A DNA stretch of 64,000 nucleotides from Anadara kagoshimensis (Eukaryota; Mollusca; Bivalvia; Arcoida; Arcidae), in assembly GCA_021292105.1 (NCBI GenBank), contig CM037864.1, positions 9,719,898 through 9,783,897 of the forward strand, in the 5' to 3' direction. Below the pieces are notes generated by a model. That model saw nothing but the letters and a program-made list of their open reading frames with translations, did no database searches and had not been told where the DNA came from. Shown one piece after another: positions 11,446 through 22,200 of the stretch. A program made the translations under genes and the position numbers. Within the stretch, counting starts at the first letter, position 1, and each line of letters opens with the position of its first letter.

Positions 11446-11565
11446 TATTTGAGGAAACCAGAGTGGCTGGAGAATACATTGGCATTTTGCAAGTGAACTG
11501 ACAAACTTTGTCACACTATGGTCTATCCCTAAAGGTGGTTCGAGTGACTTGACAAACTTTGTCAC
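11446..11565 (+). repeat. Fragment of the SINE body that forms the 26-27 kb satellite
   Basis: Contains 'gaggaaaccagagtggctgg' followed by 'gtgaactgacaaactttg' and 'ggtctatccctaaaggtgg'. This is the 51-bp unit in single copy with its natural flank. The LTR at 11566 is inserted in or next to it. Confidence 0.65.
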
Positions 11566-12131
11566 TGTCACGTGCCGAAATAATACTCCAAACAGTATTT
11601 ACATATTTACACATTTATTAAAACAACACACAAATAAATACAATATTTACTCATTCGAGCATCCATATTCCATACCATGGCGAACAATAGTCTCCAAATA
11701 TTTACGGCATATCTATAATGTTACCACAAAGGTTATGACACCACTAAGGTTATAACTTAAACACCACAAAGGTTATAAATTGCCACGAAGGCGGAAAACA
11801 CCACTAAAGTACTAAATTTTGACACCAAGGCTATATGCTAATGCCACAAAGGCCATATATGATTTGCCGTTAATATTGTATACTCCAAAAGCCACCTAAA
11901 ACACAAAATAAATATCTATTCAAACATCTGCCATACAATAACACTTGCACCACATGCATTATCAAATTTCCCGAATTGCAATAAAATGTGTAACACACTG
12001 CATTAATTAGAACAAAATCATAATTAATATACATAAAAGTACAAAATTATAAAAACAAATACTTATAGAAAGCGTTACATATATCCTCTCAATACAAATA
12101 ATACCAAACACGACCACATCCGTCTTCATCC

Positions 12132-12193
<62 letters not shown>

Positions 12194-12313
12194 GTGTACA
12201 GACGATATATATACCCGATATCACGCCACCCGTGATTAACGTCGATCAGTATTCACGCACGGATACGCCATTTATATAGATTACACGCCTGTGTAAATTA
12301 GGTGAATGTGACA
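11566..12313 (-). mobile_element. 3' LTR of a Ty3/Gypsy-type retrotransposon
   Basis: On the minus strand the LTR runs from 12313 (TGTCACATTC) to 11566 (CACGTGACA). It has the canonical TG...CA and a 6-bp terminal inversion TGTCAC/GTGACA. Directly inside lies a purine tract (gagagggggtta), the expected polypurine primer. It contains a long (TA)n and short 'caccacaaaggttat' repeats. The 5' LTR is absent, so no target duplication can be checked. Confidence 0.6.
12138..12191. repeat. (TA)n microsatellite inside the LTR
   Basis: About 27 TA units within the LTR at 11566-12313. Confidence 0.95.
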
Positions 12314-12353
12314 TAACCCCCTCTCACCTGAAAAAATAAATGAAATTCATTTT

Positions 12354-13655
12354 TTACGAACAGAGAGTAATCTCTGGGAGTATTGTCATGGGAGCCGTTT
12401 TTAAAATCCGGACAGGCTGAACAACCGCTAATTGACAAACCTTGCGCAAACTATTAATAATGTAGTGCGGGTATTGAGCGTCATTTATGAGAACATTGGT
12501 ATAAGCGTGCAAATAATCGATGTATACATTATGTTGTATGGAATGTGAAAATGAATATGCATCATTGTTTAAAACTATTTGATTAAACTCTGCTGAGGTA
12601 GTCTGCACCTATATTGCCAACACCTTTAATAGCTCTTACCTTGAATTTGTATGGCTGGAGAGACAAAACCCATCTCATTATCCTACTATAAGCCAGTTTA
12701 GTCATATACACAAGAGGGCAATGGTCTGTTTCAATAACAAACTCTACTCCATATAGATATATCTGGAACTTGTATATTCCCCAGACCAAACCTAGACATT
12801 TTCGTTCTATAACAGAATATCTTGCTTTCTGTGGCAATAATTTCCGACTCGCATATGCAATTGGGAACTTTACCTGTTCTGTTTCTTGTATCAAAATTGC
12901 TCCTAGACCCGTTAACGAGGCATCTGTTCTAAAAATAAATACCTTTTCTAAATCTGGCAGCTTCAATATTGGACCTTTAACCATGTACCCTTTCAATGAC
13001 TGAAATGTCTCCTCTGGCACTGAATCCCAATGAATATTACTAGGAACAACTTTTCTTGTAAGATCCGTTAGATGGGCAGCCTTAGTGGAGAATTTCGGAA
13101 TGACCGTAAAATGACCGTAGCTGTTTCTTTGTGTTTGGTCGCTTTGCATCTAATATTGTACTTACCTTACAAGGTATTGGTTTCAACAAACCATTCCCAA
13201 CATCATAACCCAAAAACTCAACAGACTTAAAGCCTACCTGACACTTGCTAGGCTTCACTGTTAAATTTGCCGACCTTAACCTATGGAAAACCTCCTTTAG
13301 TGCCTGCAAATGTTCCTGCCATGTTTCTGTATGAATCAGTATATCATCTACAAAGTTGTCTACCGATGCAAGTCCAGCCAATAACAACCTCATCATTTAT
13401 GACGCCTGAGCAGTTACAAGACCAAATGACAATTTACGGAATTGAAGCAATCCATCTGGCGTTGAAAATGTCGTAATTGGTTTACTAGTTTCTGATCATT
13501 TTATTTGCCAGTAACCTTTACTCAAGTCCAGTTTCGTGAAATATACACTTTTTGACAGTTTGGCAAATATTTCCTCCGGATTCGGATTAGGTTCTGGGTC
13601 AAATACAGTTATTTTGTTGATATTTCTGAAACCAATGCAGAATCTTTTTTTACAT
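12354..13655 (-). pseudogene. Ty3/Gypsy pol relic: reverse transcriptase and RNase H
   Basis: Reading leftward, three broken frames carry the finger/palm start of reverse transcriptase (motif FTKLDLSKGYWQI, 13655-13496) and the catalytic block with FVDDILIH in place of YxDD (13396-13200). The RNase H domain follows (FRTDASLTGLGAIL, with a TDHCPLVY-type motif, 13100-12600) and ends in GADYLSR. Frameshifts and at least one in-frame stop separate the parts. Gag, protease and integrase are missing, so the copy is dead. The residual linker runs to 12354, next to the LTR. Confidence 0.85.
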
Positions 13656-13743
13656 TTTACAATACATACAAGTGACAAAAAACAACACAAGGACACATAC
13701 AGTCTTTCACTCCCTCATACACCCACATATAGATATGTAACGG

Positions 13744-13962
13744 CAAACAACTTTGACCTTTCTGTTTGACCTTTAATGGGGAATATCCATATACACCCAA
13801 TACATGGGTAGCAGTAATATTTGCAGTTAATAATGTGTACACAAGGTACACGATCAGTGTTCGCACCATGCAGACAAATACAAACCCAAGTGGTTTCTAA
13901 ATGCACTCGTCCACATTAAATTTTCTAATCAAAGGTCAAGCGAAGGGGGTCAAAGTTGTTTG
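13744..13962. mobile_element. MITE, family C
   Basis: The left end 'caaacaactttgaccttt' and right end 'gggtcaaagttgtttg' are inverted. It belongs to the same family as 3290-3554. It lies just 5' of the remaining Gypsy reverse transcriptase and probably split that element. Confidence 0.65.
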
Positions 13963-14240
13963 TCTACATACAAAGTATGATGAATATACAAACAATATTC
14001 TTGATTCTATGATAAATATATTTAATTATATATAATCAAATAGTCAGACAGAACAAAAAGCTTGAAATTAACTTCTGGTTTGTTCATACGGCATACTACA
14101 GTGTATGGAAATGTAGCATATTTTATTCGTTATTCGTGAAAAGTTTTGAGAGGATTCCAGTTTTGTTGAAATTCTATTTTGTGATAGATGGTAGAATTCT
14201 TCGTTTTGATGATATAATATTTTGCAATATATGTTTTCAG

Positions 14241-15200
14241 TTACGGAAAATAAAGCTGTTGCTTATTATAGCGCTTTAAACTAAAATATTGTTTTGTTAA
14301 GGATATAATGATGTTAATGTCATAATTATTTTGACTCAGAATCCCGAATATTACATCTTTTATACCAATAGTAATAATTGTACCTGTAGTTTCAAAGATC
14401 CAAGTCTCAATGTTATTCCAGATATCCCTTACTTGTTCGCAGTCCAAAAACAGGTTACATAGATTTTCTTCAAATGCGTTACAAAATGTACAGTTAGAGT
14501 TATTAGTAATTTTCATCTTTTTTAATAATTTATTTGTTCCAAAAATTTTAGATAAAATCCGAAAATTTAGCCATTTCAATTTTGTGTCGTTTGTGTTTTT
14601 TAGTGTATTAATATAAAATGTATTCCAATCAAAAGTGTCTGGCAAGTTAAATTCATTCTCCTATTTGGATTCGACTTTTGGTTTTGAGTAAAAAGATTTA
14701 CTAGTAATGAAAAATATGATAAATATGTCTTGTTCCTTTCGGTTGTCTGCTTATGTACTCTAAATCACTAGTTACTTGCTCAATTTTATCAGAAATATCA
14801 TAAGATTTACAGATTGATCTTTTTAATCCTTCATAAGTTGTGAAGGGAATATTTATTTGCGCGATGTTTTGTAACATCTCCATTGTAAAAAAGTTTTTCT
14901 CTGCACTTAGTAATTCTTTTATTTATCACAAATGTGTTAGTTTTGGTAATAATAACAACGATTTAATTACTATTTTTCCAAATGGAGTCAACAATCTTCT
15001 TTTCCATGACTTTAGTTCATAATCTATTTTATTTAGATAATTATCATAGTTTAATGAAGTAATACTTTTCAGATCGGGAGTTTGAGTTATACCTAAAACG
15101 GTGAAATTTGAGTTTGTCCATTCTAATTATATGTCAGAACATAGAATTTCATTAGAAAATAACTTTGTACCTATCCATTCTATACTGCTTTTGTTTTGTC
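14241..15200 (-). pseudogene. Non-LTR retrotransposon (L1/Tx1-like) ORF2 C-terminal relic
   Basis: The best-preserved block (14645-14241) is a zinc-binding reverse transcriptase C-terminal domain (zf-RVT-like). Its pattern includes LKWLNFRILSKIFGTN, then CTFC, a later LxC, and DIWNNIETW. Upstream pieces (15110-14940) carry the LGI...NYDNYLNKID...W+RRLLTPFGK pattern that follows the polymerase core in this class. Stops and frameshifts break it into three frames. The catalytic core is absent. About 250 bp further left (13965-14240) may be its 3' UTR. Confidence 0.75.
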
Positions 15201-15390
15201 GACAGCTAATGGTGATTTCGGCTGCCATGAATGAAATGAAAACAAAGCTTTATTGGCCATTTCTGGGGTTGCAACAGTGGCATGCCTTTCATGACTGGAG
15301 TAATCATTAATGTTCTGCTTGTCCTGTTGATAATCCGCCACCCACCTTTTTACTCTTGTATATGAAGGGGCATATTTCCCTAGTGTTGCT

Positions 15391-15560
15391 ATGAGTGAGT
15401 GAGTTGAGTAATGGTGTTTAAAGTCCCAGTAAAGAATATTTCACTTATATCGAGACGTCGCCAGCTATAGGCGAAGGTGCAGAAATTTTGCCTGTGCGTT
15501 GCGCTGATGGCATTTTAGAGCAGGGTTCTTTATCGTGCCAAGCCTACCAAGACACGCATT
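15391..15560 (-). repeat. tRNA-derived SINE, 3' half
   Basis: Reverse orientation: 'tgagttgagtaatggtg', 'cgagacgtcgccagctatag', 'ggcgaaggtgcagaaatttt', 'gcgttgcgctgatgg'. It is well conserved and truncated before the tRNA head. Confidence 0.85.
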
Positions 15561-15904
15561 ATCAAGAATATGTTCTAAGAATTTCAAGAACGGTAACTCT
15601 GCATTCCAAGGCTCTATCGGGTAATAAACTAACTGGACGGTTTATCGATGAGGTGCCCAGGTAAACTTTTAGTGTTTACACGTCAATAGGTGATGATAGC
15701 ATCAGTAACATGTATATTGTAAAGACCACTTTCTTACCTGTGTAATATTCTAAGATAATATGAGTGGCTTGACAAATAGTGATATAGAGTTTGAATCTCA
15801 TTTTCAATCATATTATATAAGAACATTCTACACTAATCATATCCGTAATACTATATTTTAATTACCAAGGATATATTTTATTTCAATTAAATAATAGAAT
15901 AATG

Positions 15905-16345
15905 ATATATAAATGCCCAATCTCTGACATAAATAATATGTTAAAAATACACGAATAGTCTTAAAGTAGTTAAATAAATAAATAATAAATAAATAAATAA
16001 ATAAATAAATTTACTGAAAATTAATCATGAATGCTAAAAATGCGGTAACATGAGATAAAAAAAAAGTTAAATACTTCATCTCTGAAATAAATAATTTATA
16101 AAATAAATACATGAATAGTCTATAAAGTAATTAAAATTAAAAACATATTTACTGCAAATGAATCACGAATTCGATTTGTAAATAAATTAAATATATGATA
16201 AAAATGCAGTATCATTGGATAAAAAATAGTTAAATACTTAGTCCCTGATATAAATAATATATAAAATAAATACATGAATAATCTATAAAGTAATTAAAAT
16301 AAATAAATATTTATTGAAAATGAATCCGCAGTTGTAAAAAATAAA
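15905..16345. repeat. AT-rich divergent tandem repeat, about 160-bp unit, 3 copies
   Basis: The marker 'tctctga.ataaataatat' recurs near 15922, 16080 and 16241, followed by 'atacatgaatagtctataaag' in each unit. The region also contains (AAAT)n. Confidence 0.7.
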
Positions 16346-16374
16346 TAAATTTATTAAAATAAAGAGAGAGAGTG

Positions 16375-16463
16375 ATGTTTGATCCTTTATACACTTGCTC
16401 AGCTTGTGGGGGGGGGGAAGGAGTCCGGAGGGAAAATAACTTATATCCGTTAGGCGATAGCGT

Positions 16464-16536
<73 letters not shown>

Positions 16537-16570
16537 TTGATCCTTTGAGCACTTGCCGATCTCAAGCTGG
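16375..16570. repeat. (AC)n(AG)n microsatellite between direct repeats
   Basis: A (CA)n/(GA)n tract at about 16465-16531 lies between two copies of a motif beginning 'tgtttgatccttt..ACACTTGC' (16375 and 16533). The apparent long Ser/Leu reading frames are the repeat itself. Confidence 0.9.
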
Positions 16571-16630
16571 TGAAAAATTTCGAAGTGAAATTAGCTTCTC
16601 AGTGCACACTTAAAGTTTTTTTTGGTGAGG

Positions 16631-16640
16631 TATATAAAGG
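16631..16640 (+). promoter_or_regulatory. TATA box ahead of the NADAR relic
   Basis: 'tatataaagg' lies 47 bp before the ATG at 16678, a plausible core promoter spacing for a short 5' UTR. Confidence 0.4.
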
Positions 16641-16677
16641 CGGAGAATAAGCCAACAATAGCACATTATCTATAATA

Positions 16678-16788
16678 ATGGCAAATTCCGAGAGATTGAT
16701 TTATTTTAGAGGTCCTGAATGTGTATTGTCGAACTTTTATGAATTTGATTTTGTTTATGAAGATGTAAATTTTAGAATTTTAGATTAA
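16678..16788 (+). pseudogene. NADAR-domain protein, N-terminal fragment
   Basis: The 36-codon frame starts with MANSERLIYFRGPECVLSNF and continues YEFDFVYEDVNFR before a stop. The F-x-G-P...LSNFY...F.Y..V.F pattern is the opening of NADAR (YbiA/DUF1768) domains. Known NADAR enzymes act on N-glycosidic bonds, for example removal of ADP-ribose from guanine. The following SxEHxxQxxK motif is absent: the frame stops and the downstream DNA is AT-rich noise. It is either a decayed copy or a first exon (a weak donor 'gat|gtaaat' is present). Recognition rests on a short stretch. Confidence 0.45.
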
Positions 16789-17660
16789 TGAAATTTTATG
16801 GATTCATAATTTATCATTAAACTTTGATAAATACAAAATTTGCTAATTGATAATTTATTATAATTATTTAAATACAACTTTTTAAAAATATTTATAAAAC
16901 ATTTATTTGAATTAAATACACCATTATTAAATTTCATAATACTGAATGAAAAAAATATTTATGGAATTAAAATAAATTTATAACTTTTTTTAATTCTACA
17001 TAAAATAGTTATCATTGCCAAACTAGAAATTAAATGATTTTAACCACAAAATAATTGCTCTGGGCTAATATTGATCAGTTGTAAATGTATATTAGCCCGG
17101 AGCAATATACACGTATCGCCTCCTCAGCAGCGACACATGTATCTTACAATTATACCTGTCATACACAGGTAAATATTATGACAGCTACGTCACAGAAAAT
17201 GAAAAAAAATATTCAACTTTTATATTTCAAACCTCAAATTACTCAAGTAAACATTAACTTATTTTTATTCTGAAAACTGATTTAGAAACTTTGAAATGTT
17301 TGTTAAATAACCGAAACAGGAAAAATATTTTTTGAAAAATTGGAACTATTTTTAATAATTTTTTAAAAGAACGTCGGTATTGTAATATGTAAAACATAAC
17401 CATGACTTCAAAGTTAAAATTACTCAAGTAAACATAAAGTTATTTTGTTTTTGAATAATTTCTGAAAGGTATTTTTCTATATTTTAAAAAGATAACAGGA
17501 AAAATATTCTGTTATGAATAATAAAAAAGTTATGATCGTTTTTGTAACAACATGCAACATTTTCAACGTTAATCCTATATACAGCCACAGGTGAAAATCT
17601 TGTAAGCTGTGTAGACCGACATCAGCGCCCCTAGTGGCCGCCCAAACATATTGTCAGTAA
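16789..17660. other. AT-rich sequence with an imperfect hairpin
   Basis: No gene is seen. An inverted repeat at 17053-17109 pairs 'attgctctgggctaatat' with 'atattagcccggagcaat' around a loop of about 20 nt. The remainder is AT-rich. Confidence 0.5.
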
Positions 17661-17845
17661 TGGGACCTCGTTTATTTTAAGTTCCCATCCGAAAGAACCG
17701 TGACTTTCATTTCGTAATGCCGAGTGCTTGGCGAAAGAACAGTCACTACCCACTTTTAAGTCTTGGGTCTGACGCGGCCGGGGTTCGAACCCACGACCTC
17801 CCACTTACGGAGCGAACACTTTACCAACTGAGCTACTAGTGTTGC
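17661..17845 (-). repeat. tRNA-derived SINE, 5' half with tRNA head
   Basis: On the minus strand the head carries an A-box-like 'tagctcagttgg' relative and a B-box 'gtgggttcgaacc'. The body follows ('gggtctgac', 'ttctttcgccaagcactcgg') up to 'cgaggtccc'. The 3' domain is missing. Confidence 0.85.
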
Positions 17846-18676
17846 TATGATATCAGTATGGATAGCCTAAGGTGCCTAACCGTTTTTGTGCAAATATTGG
17901 ATCCTGCTCTTTCACCATTTTTACATTTGCCATGTCACTAGTCCTATTTATGTTAGAGTAATACCTTGTTGATATTAACTTACAAAATTACACTGGTCTT
18001 CGGATACACGGATTTAAATAGTCGGCGGATAGAAGGGACGAAAAGGAACAGCTCTTACGTTAAACACATACTTGTGTGGCACTTACAACCTTGTATCGCA
18101 TCATTTTCTCTGTATCGCATCATTTAGTATGACCGATACCATTTTTCGTACCATAGGACTTCACTCCAGTAGAAATAAATGACTGAATGAATTTTTCTAT
18201 TACAGTAGTTCCTACTTCGAGAAAAAATTACAGAATGAAATTATGATAATAAAAAAGATCAAAATATGAAATTTTCAAAATCAAAAGTTAAAAATGTTTG
18301 TGCGGTTTAAATTTCGGTTAAATATATTGAGGACCTCTAGAAATGAAAAAAAAAAAATTTGAAATAAAGAAAGCGCTATGTGATATATAATCAGCGACGT
18401 TGAACACAGAATAGTTTAAGACTTTATCAAATGTCGTTGATCAAATTAAATATGAAGATTTTTAGAGTCAAATTTTAATTTTTCAAAAAAATTTGTTTAT
18501 GTTACCTTAAAAAACTTGCCAAACTGATTTTAATACATTATAAAATATTAAATTTTACATTGACCATATACAGATATAAAGAAAACAAAACTGATTATTT
18601 AGTCATGTATAGAAAAATATAACCAGCTTAAAATAAAATAAATAAAAAAAAAGATGAAACAATGAATTTTAAATAA
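17846..18676. other. Intergenic AT-rich sequence
   Basis: No gene or clear repeat family. A short duplication, 'tctgtatcgcatcatt', lies near 18093-18125. It forms the distal upstream region of the gene at 18901. Confidence 0.4.
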
Positions 18677-18677
18677 T

Positions 18678-18724
18678 GGGGCGGAAATTTTATTTGGGGC
18701 GGAATGACATTTTATTTGGGGCGG
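18678..18724 (+). promoter_or_regulatory. Three GC boxes upstream of the uncharacterised gene
   Basis: GGGGCGGAA occurs three times (18678, 18696, 18718) in an AT-rich setting, about 180-220 bp before the ATG at 18901. GGGGCGG is the core of Sp1/KLF sites. No TATA box is obvious, so a GC-box promoter is plausible. Confidence 0.45.
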
Positions 18725-18900
18725 AAATGTAACTGTGTAATGGCACCCAACCCCAATGGTATATTCGGATACCTGGACATTGTCCGTTTTTCGCTTTCTT
18801 TAGTATCAAACACCAAGATCCGAAACAGCACCCACCTCCTAGCTCCGTATGTCGCGGTCATAAAAGAGCCACTTTTCGGAGCTTGAATATACAAGGTAGC

Positions 18901-19210
18901 ATGGCAGATGTGTTGAGTAATCAAGAAGTGTTGATGGCATTGCACATGGTTTTTACCAGATTTGATCTACACTGTGTAAGAGTAGGCCTGAGTAATGCAA
19001 GTCGACCACTGCCATTCACTAAGGCAGTATGCGAAGTGGAATTTATCAGGCAACCAGGATGGTCCTCGACAGTAATTGAATTTCAGAGCCTTTTCGGAAC
19101 AGGGTTTGAACTTATTTCGGATTTGAATCTAGGTAAAAGGAAGTACGAAGAATTAGATAGTCACTTCAAGAAGGCATTTGAAATTCTGGACAATTTCATG
19201 AAGAATAAAA
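18901..19210 (+). CDS. Uncharacterised gene, exon 1
   Basis: Exon of 310 nt with start ATG and donor 'aaa|gtgagt'. The frame is open upstream of the ATG but has no earlier Met. It encodes an alpha/beta-looking segment ending in Lys-rich FKKAFEILDNFMKNK. Confidence 0.75.
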
Positions 19211-22200
19211 GTGAGTAAACATAGTTCCCATGGACCTCTAGCAGACGAATTTTTCAGTGGCGAACGTTATTTACACTTAAGGCCGTATAACGCAGGTAGT
19301 AGGCTGGCGTTATTTACACTTACGCATGCACAATACGATAACTAATATCAGCTGTATAAGGGCAAGGTTGTGTTCAATGAAGTATATCGGTTAATGTATC
19401 AGGAACAGTTACAAATGCCATTATTATATATAAAAAAATATTTAATTATTCAAAACATGGTACTGTTGATGAATAATCAAATTAATTTAATTATGTATGT
19501 AATATGACGTATAATAACTGAACATGTTTCCAGATCCCACGACGAGGACGTGGTTCTCACAGGATCCATTTATTTGATTAGTTATCCATGATAAATGATT
19601 TAAAATTAAAGAGAAAATGAGAATTTTAGCAGCTTTTTGTGATAGTATACAAATTAAAATGGATAACTAATATATGACAAAATTTATGGACAATTAATAT
19701 CTCTGAAGTTACACAAAACATTTGTTTCTCTCTCAAGCTTTACTCCATAATAATGGCATAGTACAAAAAAAAATTAAGTCAATTTTCCAATTCAAAGAAT
19801 GATCTTGAAACTGGAACCACTGAAGCCATATTTAAAATATAAACTTTCTTTTCTGATAGGTATGCATGAAAAAAGCATAGCTGCATTATTGAAGAATGGT
19901 GACAATCTCACAGAAACTGTTGTAACATCTGCATTAGCGGAACATTTGCTGAGTAAACTAGCACCAGAACAATCATATACTATTGATAAAAAATGTAGGG
20001 GCAAGAATGACATATGTAAATGTGGATGTAAGGCAAAAATTAATTTTGGAGACACAGGGATCGGTAAGAAATCAACTAAAATATTATACTCTGTCTTTAA
20101 CTTATCTTTCCGTCTGTAAATTCACATGAAAATAGAATGTTTAATCAAGTTTTTAGCTCATATGAGTGAATCCTTCCTTTTTGTCCATTAACAATTGTCC
20201 TTCATACCGATGTGTCCTAATACATTATATTAACGTGTTAGTCCTCTTACACAGCACAAAGTCACTTGTGATTATAGTACTTTGTGAATATAGTACTTTG
20301 AAGTTTTGTGAAGGATCACTTGTGATTATAGTTCTTTGTGATTATAGTACTTTGTAATTTTGTGAAGGATCACATGTGATTATAGTTCTTTGAAATTTTG
20401 TGAAGGATCACTTGTGATTAAAATACTTTGAAATTTTGTGAAGGATCACATGTGATTATAGTTCTTTCATTTATATACACTACATTGTTTAGGCTTCAAC
20501 ACCATTTTCCAATAGACTTGACTCTATTCAATGTCAAATTTGATTGCTGTGAATGCATATTTCAAGAATTTGAAGGCAATTTAAGTGACTGTTTAGTATC
20601 TCATGGTAAATATGGTGGTGTTTAACAAAAAACCCTTGGTTTACTTTGATAATTAAAATATTCATGGCACCCAACTGTCCATTGTATTGAAGTATGCAAA
20701 GCTAATAATGTAGATATAATATTTACTGATTGTGCACATTTAATTATTATTTTACAGGTCACGAAGAAGTATGGCATGGTTTTGTAGACATAATGTTTTC
20801 TTCACATGATGGAATGGAACCTGAGGCTGCAGCTGTGATGCAAAATATTCCAGTACCAGAATCTGATACAGAACCAGTTATTAAAAAGTCTAAACAAGGC
20901 ATGTTTTCCCTTTATATTGATATTTGATGGATGGTTCAAGTGAGATGTGAAGATTATACGTGTACTAAGATTCCTGACTTTGCAAATCTTTTACAGCATT
21001 CAGTTTGTCTGTCCATCTGTTATAATTTTCTTCTTTTGAAAAGGGTATATATATATATATATCTGTCTGTCCATGTAAAAATCTTGTATGGGCCATACCA
21101 AAACAGTCAAGGTCTTGGGGGGAAAAGTATGTTTTAAAATTGTGTCTGGACAACTGTCATAAAACTACACAGTGAAGGGTTCGTACAGGCCTGGAAAAGT
21201 CCTTAAATTTTGAGGATTGCACTAGGTCAATTCATAGAAAAACCTTTGTTACATACTCTAGAGTCCATATTTTTTGTCCAATCTTCATATAATTTGTCCA
21301 GAACGATGTTCATGACCAAAGCTATGTCAAGTTTGTATATGAATCATGTTGGGTCAATAAGTAGGTCACTTGGTCAAATCATAGAAAAACCTTGTTAACA
21401 CTCTAGAGTCCTTATTTTTGTCCAATCTTCATATAATTTGTCCAGAATGATGTTCATGACAAAAGCTACCGGTAAGTCAAGTTTGTATATGAGTCGTGTT
21501 GGATTAATGAGTAAGTCACTAGGTCAGATCATAGAAAAACCTTGCTAACACTTTAGAGTCCATAGTTTTTGTCCAGTCTTCATATAATTTGTCAAGAACA
21601 ATGTTTAGGACAAAAGCTAGGTCAATTTCATATTAATTAATAATGAACACTGTTAACCAACTATTCATGACATTATTGGAAAAGTGTGTAGAATTCAATT
21701 TATTCTCAGGTGAGCACCCAAGGCCTCATGGCCCTCTTGTTCAGCAAAAGTACTAATGCATAGACAGGGATTTTTCTGGGTATCCATAGGGTCTGGTAAA
21801 GGGACCCATTCCCAATGCAAAAAAAAACATACATTTTTCCCAATTCTGTAGTAAAAAATTCCCAATTAGCTATGTTTATCAATTTTTTGAGAGAAAAAAA
21901 ACACAAGATCATCAACATCATATTCGGAGGATATCTCGTTCTGATAACGATTTTAATTTATATTAACCCACATTTTGCTGGATGATTTATATAGAGACAA
22001 AAGACAGCGCTATTTTGCTGTGAACACCGATATAATTTGTTCAATTACCAGTATTCTAGTGGTCTAGAATTTCTAATATGTTGTTGTGATTTTTCCCAAA
22101 ATTACATTTTTGTTGAGCATTTTCCCAATTTCATCCCAAGGTCCTTTTCCCAAAAAGGTCAGAAAAATCCCTGACAGATGCAATATTAATCTAATTCTGA

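Noticed and set aside
16283-16565. Long Ser/Leu-repeat protein frames
   Set aside because: These are translations of the (GA)n/(CA)n tract.
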